Source of the DNA: Solirubrobacterales bacterium
GTDB taxonomy: Bacteria; Actinomycetota; Thermoleophilia; Solirubrobacterales; Solirubrobacteraceae
DNA length: 64,000 nt
Assembly (NCBI GenBank): GCA_019241635.1
Contig: JAFAWR010000329.1
Coordinates: 1 to 64,000 of the forward strand
Direction: 5' to 3'
A program made the translations under genes and the position numbers. The notes below the pieces were generated by a model, which did not search any database, was not told the origin of the DNA, and saw only the letters and a program-made list of their open reading frames with translations. Positions 59,917-64,000 of this stretch are shown one piece after another (position 1 is the stretch's first letter; every line of letters starts with the position of its first letter).

Positions 59917-61092
59917 ATGGCGGACCAATCCTCAGCCGCGGGCGCTCGGGCGCTCGCCCCCGGGCCGGTCGCCGTCGGCACCTGGAGCGGCGGGCGGTTC
60001 ATGCGCTTCGGCGAGGCGCTCGACGACGAGCGCTTCCTGGCCCTGATCACCCCCGACGAGTCGATCCGGACGGTGATGACCGCCGATGTGTACGGGACGG
60101 GCGAGGCCGACCGGATGCTGGGTCGTGCGATCGCCGGCCGCGCGCGGGAGGAGATGTGCATCGTCGGCGCGGTGGGACACGACTTCTATCTGGGCGAGCG
60201 CGACGGGGCCAAGGGCTTCCCCCGCTTCACCGATCGGCGCCTGCGAGACGAGTCCGGCTACGGCGACTACCTGCGGATGGCCACCGAGCGCAGCCTCGAG
60301 CGGTGTGGGATCGATCGCTTTGACCTGCTGCTGCTCCACAACCCGGACCGGACCGGATACACCAGCGAGCGCGTTTGGCAGGAGATGGCCGCGCTCCGGG
60401 ACGCCGGACTGACCCGCCTGATCGGCGTGGCGCCCGGCCCGGCCAACGGCTTCACGCTCGACTTGATCGACTGCCTGGAGCGGTTCGGCGGCCTGCTCGA
60501 CTGGGCGATGATCATCCTCAACCCGCTCGAGCCGTGGCCGGGTGAGCTCTGCCTCGACGCTGCGGCGGCGGCCGGGGTGAAGGTGATCACACGCGTGGTC
60601 GACTACGGCGGCCTGTTCTTCGACGATGTGCTGCCCGGCCAGGAGATGGCGCCGCAGGACCACCGCGGCTTTCGCCCGGCGGGTTGGATCGAGCAGGGTC
60701 GCGACCGGCTCGACCGGATGCGGCCGATTGCCGAGCGCGCCCGCCTGAGCATGATCCAGCTGGCCTGCCAGTGGAACATGGCCCACGCCCCGGTCGCCTG
60801 CGTGGTCCCGACCCTGATCCAGGAGGCTGGTGCCGATGCCCGCCCGGTGGAGAGCAAGCGCGCCGAGCTGGCCGCGCTGCCCGCCGAGCTGCGGCTGAGC
60901 GCCGAGGACGTCGACGAGATCCGGGCGATCGGCGACAACGCCGGGTGCATGGCGCTCAAGGGCGCGAGCCCCGAGCATTCGGGCGAGGAGCGCCCCGACC
61001 GCTGGGACCTCGACGATCACCTCACGCAGGTGGCCGAGCGGTGGGGGATCGCCCCCGAGCGCGACCTGACCAAGCTGGCGGCCCAGGTCTAG
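59917..61092 (+). CDS. Aldo/keto reductase family protein
   Basis: The 391-residue protein starts at ATG 59917. It has the barrel pattern VMTADVYGTGEADRMLGRAI (catalytic Asp-Tyr equivalents in DVYG), ERCGIDRFDLLLLHNPDRTG (DxxxxHxPD-like) and GLTRLIGVAPGPANGF, with the C-terminal IQLACQWNMAHAPVACVVPT. It fits the larger subgroup of aldo/keto reductases that act on carbonyl sugars or similar compounds with NADPH. It is somewhat long for the family; the extra length is at the C-terminus. It does not look related to the DNA-damage genes upstream, and has its own -10-like element. Confidence 0.8.
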   Translation: MADQSSAAGARALAPGPVAVGTWSGGRFMRFGEALDDERFLALITPDESIRTVMTADVYGTGEADRMLGRAIAGRAREEMCIVGAVGHDFYLGERDGAKGFPRFTDRRLRDESGYGDYLRMATERSLERCGIDRFDLLLLHNPDRTGYTSERVWQEMAALRDAGLTRLIGVAPGPANGFTLDLIDCLERFGGLLDWAMIILNPLEPWPGELCLDAAAAAGVKVITRVVDYGGLFFDDVLPGQEMAPQDHRGFRPAGWIEQGRDRLDRMRPIAERARLSMIQLACQWNMAHAPVACVVPTLIQEAGADARPVESKRAELAALPAELRLSAEDVDEIRAIGDNAGCMALKGASPEHSGEERPDRWDLDDHLTQVAERWGIAPERDLTKLAAQV

Positions 61093-61101
61093 CTCGCGAC
61101 G

Positions 61102-61524
61102 ATGGCGACGAGCTTTCGACTGACCGGGGGGTGTGGCTGCGGTGCCGTCCGCTTCGCGGTCACCGCGCCGCTGGTCTCCGCGCAGTACTGCCACTGCACC
61201 CGCTGTCAGCGCCGCACCGGTACCGGCGCCTCGGCCAGCGCGGCGGTAGAGCCGGGGTCGTTCGAGATCATCGAGGGCGAGGACCGGCTGCGGGCCTGGA
61301 AGCCGGAGGGCGGCGCGGAGAAGTGGTTCTGCGGCGACTGCGGCTCGGCCTTGTTCAGCCGCCAGCCGAACGACGCCACCCGGGTCGGGGTCCGCCTAGG
61401 GGCCTTTGACGAGGACCCGGGCATCCGGCCGGCCGCGCGGCAGTTCGTGGCCTACGCGGCGCCGTGGGAGCCGATCCCCGACGACGGCCTGCCGCGCTAT
61501 CCGGAGCGCCGGGTGGCTGACTGA
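61102..61524 (+). CDS. GFA/CENP-V domain zinc protein
   Basis: The 140-residue protein starts at ATG 61102, nine bases after the reductase stop, so the two form one unit. It has GGCGCGAVRFAV, QYCHCTRCQRRTGTGASASA and EKWFCGDCGSALFSRQP, the zinc Cys pattern of the glutathione-dependent formaldehyde-activating (GFA) family. Many members are not true formaldehyde enzymes. Its role with the aldo/keto reductase may be carbonyl detoxification. The stop abuts the convergent tetR stop without a gap. Confidence 0.85.
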   Translation: MATSFRLTGGCGCGAVRFAVTAPLVSAQYCHCTRCQRRTGTGASASAAVEPGSFEIIEGEDRLRAWKPEGGAEKWFCGDCGSALFSRQPNDATRVGVRLGAFDEDPGIRPAARQFVAYAAPWEPIPDDGLPRYPERRVAD

Positions 61525-62127
61525 TCAATCAGTAGGGGGTGGGGTCGCGCCGGCCTGCGCCTCGGCACGCATCCACTCACACCCGGCCGAGAGATCCTCG
61601 ACCCCGAGCGCGGCGGCCACGTTCAGCCACATGCCGTAGCGGAAGAAATCGTCGATCTCCTCCGGGTTCGCATCCCACAAGCTTTCGACGTGCGCCACCA
61701 ATCCTGCGTAGGCCGCTCGCACGCGTTCCCGAATCTCCTCGTCGTCGCAGGCGGCGTAGGCGTGGAGCTGCAGCATCAGGTAGTCGCGATCGGAGGCCAG
61801 CATCTCGACATACGCGGCGCCCATCGCCTGGCGCAGGTCGGCTTCGGGCGGTGCGGTTGCCGGGTCGAACTCGGCGGCGGCCTTGGTGAATGTGTCGGCT
61901 ACGAGTTGGAAGCCCCGCTCCACGGCGGCGAGGAACAGGTCGCGCTTGCTGCCGAAGAGGCTGAACACGTAGGGCTGCGCCACGCCCACGCGCCGGGCGA
62001 TCCGGTCGACCGGCGTGCCGTGCAGCCCGCCGTGGGCGAACTCGTGGACGGCGGCGTCGATGAGCGCGTCCCGGCGCTCGGACGCCGGGACGCGCTGACG
62101 GGGAGTCTTGGGCGATGTCGTGGCCAT
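61525..62127 (-). CDS. TetR-family transcriptional regulator
   Basis: The 200-residue protein starts at ATG 62127; the longer frame to 62313 adds Arg-rich residues and overlaps the exporter gene. The N-terminal helix-turn-helix is RRDALIDAAVHEFAHGGLHG then PVDRIARRVGVAQPYVFSLF, and FGSKRDLFLAAVERGFQLVA is typical of TetR. The C-terminal ligand domain is helical. It is downstream of the MFS exporter (47-base gap) in the same operon, so it probably represses that operon through the inverted repeat at 63641-63680 and is released by the exported drug. Confidence 0.88.
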   Translation of the reverse strand: MATTSPKTPRQRVPASERRDALIDAAVHEFAHGGLHGTPVDRIARRVGVAQPYVFSLFGSKRDLFLAAVERGFQLVADTFTKAAAEFDPATAPPEADLRQAMGAAYVEMLASDRDYLMLQLHAYAACDDEEIRERVRAAYAGLVAHVESLWDANPEEIDDFFRYGMWLNVAAALGVEDLSAGCEWMRAEAQAGATPPPTD

Positions 62128-62174
62128 CTCGCTCAGCACCGATCGTAGGGCAGGTTCAGGCGGGTAGGGGCGGG

Positions 62175-63623
62175 TCACGCGGTGATCGCCATGGCGTGAG
62201 CCTCGCTCGCGGCTCCTTCGGCGGCGGCGTGCTCGGCGGCCGACGCCCGAGTGCTGAACGGGAGGACGAGCGCGATCAGCGCGCCGGCGGCGAGCACCGC
62301 GGTTCCGACCCACAGGGCCGGGACCAGGCCGTTGACGAACGCCTGCGGCGCGACATAGCTGCCGTGGCTCGTGAACACGGTGGCCAGTACCGCGATGCCG
62401 AGCACCCCGCCCAGCTCGCGGATCGCGTTGGTGGCGCCCGAGGCTTGGCCGGTCTGCGAGGTCCGAACCGAGGCCAGGACGGCGTTGGCCGAGGGCGCGA
62501 AGACCAGCGCCATGCCGCTACCGGCCAGGACGAACGGGATCAGCATGCTCGCGTAGCTCTCATGCACGCCGGCCAGCGTGGCCAGCATCCCGAGCGCGAC
62601 CGCCTGGAGCCCGAGCCCGGCGGCCATGAACATCCGGCTGCCGTAGCGCTCTGACATGAATCCGGCCACCGGCGCCACGATCATCACCGCGCCGGTCCAC
62701 ACCAGCAGCTTCACGCCGGCCTGGAGTGGTGAGTTGTGCAGCACGTTCTGGAGGAACTGGCTGAGGAAGAAGATCGAGCCGAACATCCCGAAGTACATGG
62801 CGATCGACACCGCGTTGGTCACGGCGAAGCCGCGGTTGGCGAAGAACTCCATCGGCAGCATGGGCTCCGAGGTGCGCAGCTCCTGCCAGACGAAGGCCAC
62901 GAGCAATGCGGTTCCGGCGGCCAGGCCCACGACCACCTCGGCACTGGACCAGCCGAGCGACTGTGAGCGGACCAGGCCGTAGACGACGCCGAACAGGCCG
63001 GCGGAGGCCAGGACCAGACCGGGGAAATCCATGTGCTTGACCTCGCCCCGGCTCTCGACCAGCCGAGAGGCGGCCAGCGGGATCAGGGCGATGCCGATCG
63101 GGACGTTGACCCAGAAAATCCAGTGCCAGGAGGCCGCCTGGGTGAGCGCGCCGCCGACCAGCGGTCCGAGCGCGACGCCGATGCCGCTGATGCCCGACCA
63201 GACGCCCAGGGCGAGGCCCCGCTGCTCGGGCGGGAAGGCCTCGGCGAGAAGGGTCAGGGTCAGCGGGGTGACGAGCGCGGCGGCGACGCCCTGGATGGCG
63301 CGGGCGCCGATCAGGAAGTCGATCGAGGGAGCCAACGCGGCGGCGGCCGAGCCGGCCGTGAACAAGGCGATCCCGGCGATGAACATGCGCTTGCGCCCCA
63401 GCCGGTCGCCGAGTGCCGAGCCGGTCAGCAGCAGGACCGCGTAGGCGAGGATGTAGGCGTTGACTGTCCATTCGAGCGTCTGGATCGAGGCTCCGAGGTC
63501 GACCCGGATGCTCGGCAGCGCGACGTTCACGACGAGGTTGTCGAGAACCATCATGAACAGCCCGAGCGACACGATCACGAGCGTCCAGATCCGGCGGGCT
63601 GGGGTGGCGGTGGTGGATGGCAT
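62175..63623 (-). CDS. DHA2-family MFS drug exporter (EmrB/QacA type)
   Basis: The 482-residue protein starts at ATG 63623, with AAGGAG upstream. Fourteen membrane segments can be counted. Family motifs include MVLDNLVVNVALPSIRVDLG (motif D1), GDRLGRKRMFIAGIALFTAG (motif A) and GVWSGISGIGVALGPLVGGA (motif C). It exports hydrophobic drugs or toxins by proton antiport. Promoter and operator are well formed upstream, and the tetR gene follows in the operon, a self-contained inducible exporter unit. Confidence 0.9.
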   Translation of the reverse strand: MPSTTATPARRIWTLVIVSLGLFMMVLDNLVVNVALPSIRVDLGASIQTLEWTVNAYILAYAVLLLTGSALGDRLGRKRMFIAGIALFTAGSAAAALAPSIDFLIGARAIQGVAAALVTPLTLTLLAEAFPPEQRGLALGVWSGISGIGVALGPLVGGALTQAASWHWIFWVNVPIGIALIPLAASRLVESRGEVKHMDFPGLVLASAGLFGVVYGLVRSQSLGWSSAEVVVGLAAGTALLVAFVWQELRTSEPMLPMEFFANRGFAVTNAVSIAMYFGMFGSIFFLSQFLQNVLHNSPLQAGVKLLVWTGAVMIVAPVAGFMSERYGSRMFMAAGLGLQAVALGMLATLAGVHESYASMLIPFVLAGSGMALVFAPSANAVLASVRTSQTGQASGATNAIRELGGVLGIAVLATVFTSHGSYVAPQAFVNGLVPALWVGTAVLAAGALIALVLPFSTRASAAEHAAAEGAASEAHAMAITA

Positions 63624-63640
63624 ATCCCGTAGACTCCTTC

Positions 63641-63691
63641 TTAGTGAGTGCTAACTAGGAAATAGATTAGCAGCCACTAATAAGTTGTCAA
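63641..63691 (-). promoter_or_regulatory. Promoter and TetR-type operator of the exporter operon
   Basis: On the minus strand TTGACA (63686-63691) and TAATCT (63664-63669) are 16 bases apart, a good sigma-70-type promoter. TTAGTGAGTGCTAACT (63641-63656) and GATTAGCAGCCACTAA (63665-63680) form an inverted repeat over the -10 and the start site. RBS AAGGAG follows. Repressor binding would cover the promoter. Confidence 0.7.
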
Positions 63692-63708
63692 GGGCTTTCA
63701 CCGGGACG

Positions 63709-63819
63709 TGCAGAACCTGCCACTCGGCACCGTCCTGGCGGACCTAGGCACGCCTCGCATGCCCCAGCTGCAGAACCTGCCACGGTTCGCCCTCCCGCCG
63801 GCGAATGGCAGGTTCTGCA
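63709..63819. repeat. GCAGAACCTGCCA repeats forming a large hairpin
   Basis: TGCAGAACCTGCCAC occurs at 63709-63723 and again exactly 60 bases on at 63769-63783. The reverse complement TGGCAGGTTCTGC is at 63806-63818, giving a 13-bp stem, with an inner TTCGCC/GGCGAA stem (63786-63791 with 63800-63805). It may be the terminator of the gene ending at 63862, or an intergenic repeat family related to 42883-42952. Confidence 0.6.
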
Positions 63820-63861
63820 TGACGGTCCGTGGGAGGGGAGGAGCGCTCGGGCAGCCGGGGC

Positions 63862-64000
63862 CTAGAGCGCGATCCGCCGGCCGGCGCGGGGCGGCCGGGC
63901 CAGCGCGGCCTGCGCGTCGGCCAGCGCGGCGAGCCGCTCGCGAACGCCGTCGCGGACCGGGGCGGCCCGGCCGGCCTCGGCGTCGACGTGCAGGAGCATG
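63862..64000 (-). CDS. C-terminal part of a thioesterase-like protein (start outside window)
   Basis: Only the last 45 codons are inside the window, ending at TAG 63862-63864. The tail LLHVDAEAGRAAPVRDGVRE, followed by a helical LAALADAQAALA and a short basic end, resembles the C-terminus of hotdog-fold acyl-CoA thioesterases (strand HVD, then AAP and a helix). The ATG at 63999 is probably internal. Family assignment from so little sequence is tentative. Confidence 0.45.
   Translation of the reverse strand, partial: MLLHVDAEAGRAAPVRDGVRERLAALADAQAALARPPRAGRRIAL

Noticed and set aside
1-64000. tRNA, rRNA, CRISPR, insertion sequence or prophage
   Set aside because: No tRNA-like T-arm sequence, spacer-repeat array, transposase or integrase motif was seen on either strand by eye; a tRNA or Rfam scan could still find a weak RNA.

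Overview
The window is very GC-rich DNA of an actinobacterial type. Genes are tightly packed, many starts overlap the preceding stop as ATGA or GTGA, GTG starts are common, and several genes have a TAGGNT-like -10 element only 7-9 bases before the start codon. The gene content includes a class III PHA synthase, a DivIVA-like protein, an ECF sigma factor, imuB with DUF6504, and PstS-like and NHL secreted proteins. This fits a soil Actinobacteriota chromosome, plausibly Thermoleophilia/Solirubrobacterales. That placement is inference from gene content and style. I see no tRNA, rRNA, CRISPR array, transposase or phage gene.

Region 1 (1-9.7 kb) is an exopolysaccharide locus. It holds one very long ORF containing three fused GT4 glycosyltransferase units (the third cut by the window edge), a Wzy/WaaL-type polymerase-ligase, a secreted glycoside hydrolase, a polyprenyl-phosphate sugar transferase and a secreted repeat protein. 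A 38-bp direct repeat (31/38 identical) lies upstream of both plus-strand transcription units.

Region 2 (9.8-30.4 kb) is a run of exported surface proteins: PstS-like, beta-helix-like, propeller-like, two paralogous lipoproteins, a 1845-residue membrane-anchored protein, a lytic transglycosylase with a split LytM-like domain, and an NHL-repeat protein. Two parts stand out. One is a 24-codon gene (13260-13334) with an exact lasso-peptide leader motif (YxxPxLxxxGxxxxxT) that stops where the core should begin. The other is a minus-strand operon (22.8-25.7 kb) of a nucleotidyltransferase, a PqqD-type RiPP recognition protein, a lasso B2-type transglutaminase-like protease and an HprK-like kinase, with no lasso cyclase in view. 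Together they suggest an unusual RiPP-like peptide or surface-protein modification system.

Region 3 (30.5-39 kb) has a degenerate GGDEF/HD-GYP protein, tandem GDP-mannose dehydratase paralogues, a DUF2231-Rieske fusion, methionine aminopeptidase, a STAS protein, a DivIVA-like protein and an FAD oxidoreductase. Region 4 (39-45 kb) is a polyhydroxyalkanoate cluster (PhaE-like small protein, PhaC, PhaB) followed by a PiT phosphate transporter behind a clear 11-bp-periodic PHO-box array and a secreted phosphoesterase.

Region 5 (45-56.6 kb) has a UbiA-like membrane protein and a UbiE-like methyltransferase, RecD2, a second polysaccharide operon (deacetylase, DegT aminotransferase, and a 907-residue epimerase/GT28/deacetylase-like fusion), an SDR and a secreted SGNH hydrolase. 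Region 6 (56.7-64 kb) has an ECF sigma/membrane partner pair, a 19-bp tandem repeat, a perfect SOS box in front of imuB-DUF6504, an aldo/keto reductase, a GFA protein, and an MFS exporter with its TetR regulator behind a well-formed promoter/operator.
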